Shown: piece after piece, positions 63,688 through 64,000 of the stretch
Layout: the number at the start of each line of letters is the position of its first letter
Numbering within the stretch: the stretch's first letter is position 1
Assembly (NCBI GenBank): GCA_038501625.1
Contig: JAZAYU010000002.1
Coordinates: 15,275,702 to 15,339,701, forward strand
Direction: 5' to 3'
Origin: Corbicula japonica
Taxonomy: Eukaryota; Mollusca; Bivalvia; Venerida; Cyrenidae
Length of the DNA stretch: 64,000 nt
Program-made: the position numbers and the translations under genes
The notes under the pieces: generated by a model
Databases searched by the model: none
Seen by the model: the letters and a program-made list of their open reading frames with translations, nothing else
What the model was told of the DNA's origin: nothing

Positions 63688-64000
63688 CTGCAACACAAAA
63701 TTTAAGCAAAACATGTGTACATTTTATTTTGAATAATTTATCATTTATGAAAGAAATGTTTCATTCTAGAAGTTATCAAATATTTTAAGGGATGTATAAC
63801 AATTTTTGTTAATCCAAATCCGTGACATCCTCAATCTTGTACCCTTAGAAGCATAAGATTGTTGTTTTTTTTTTATTTATCTAAGACTTGTTTGATTGTT
63901 ATAGCAATTGTCGTTATTTTAGTTTCGAATATTTAAATTTGGAATTAAGAAATTTTCGTCCTTGAAGTATTCTTACCATTCAATAGTAACAAACAACATT
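63688..64000. other. AT-rich stretch, no gene seen
   Basis: Nothing supported to the end of the window. Confidence 0.45.

Overview
The window is eukaryotic, AT-rich and dominated by repeats. Split genes with GT..AG introns, a TRIM-like gene with a B-box and propeller, a gag fragment of gypsy type, a PIF/Harbinger transposase fragment and many TTAA- or TA-flanked miniature elements together suggest a mollusc, most likely a bivalve. This is an inference from gene families and repeat style; no species is identified. A 500-base run of N (2852-3351) is an assembly gap.

Layout: 1-3650 holds two candidate minus-strand exons (198-278 and 3549-3649) of a gene that runs off the left edge. 3558-13774 is a pair of tandem arrays facing each other: array A (1774-bp unit, 4.4 copies, no difference noticed between copies) and array B (1785-bp unit, 1.4 copies), a diverged inverted relative of A. 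13.8-31 kb is a transposon graveyard: a 440-bp foldback element with a 10-bp target duplication, a TA-flanked MITE, a 1074-bp mini gypsy-type LTR element with identical LTRs, a 2.4-kb long-inverted-repeat element with another MITE inside, and a three-level nest (LTR retrotransposon inside a terminal-inverted-repeat element inside a dispersed repeat). 31.5-34.2 kb is a satellite of about 42 units of 65 bp, able to form a hairpin at each unit junction.

35.0-58.4 kb holds the one convincing host gene, on the plus strand. I assemble ten coding exons, all phase 0, giving about 789 residues: a short charged N-terminus, two related 21-residue modules, a CXorf38/DUF4559-like region ending in a HEPN-type R-x4-H motif, an acidic linker partly made by a recent tandem duplication, a B-box zinc-binding motif and a C-terminal beta-propeller-like region. 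It looks like a TRIM-type protein in which the RING is replaced by a HEPN-like module, so an innate-immune or RNA-related role is an inference. Its introns carry a decayed unrecognised ORF split by a 2.6-kb long-TIR element, a 2.9-kb long-TIR element rich in one 16-bp palindrome, hairpin elements and a tRNA-derived SINE.

58.4-64 kb is the 3' flank: a polyadenylation signal, a Harbinger remnant, three copies of a TTAA-flanked MITE, a degenerate tandem repeat of about 150-160 bp and a short perfect hairpin. No rRNA gene, functional tRNA gene or CRISPR array is supported.
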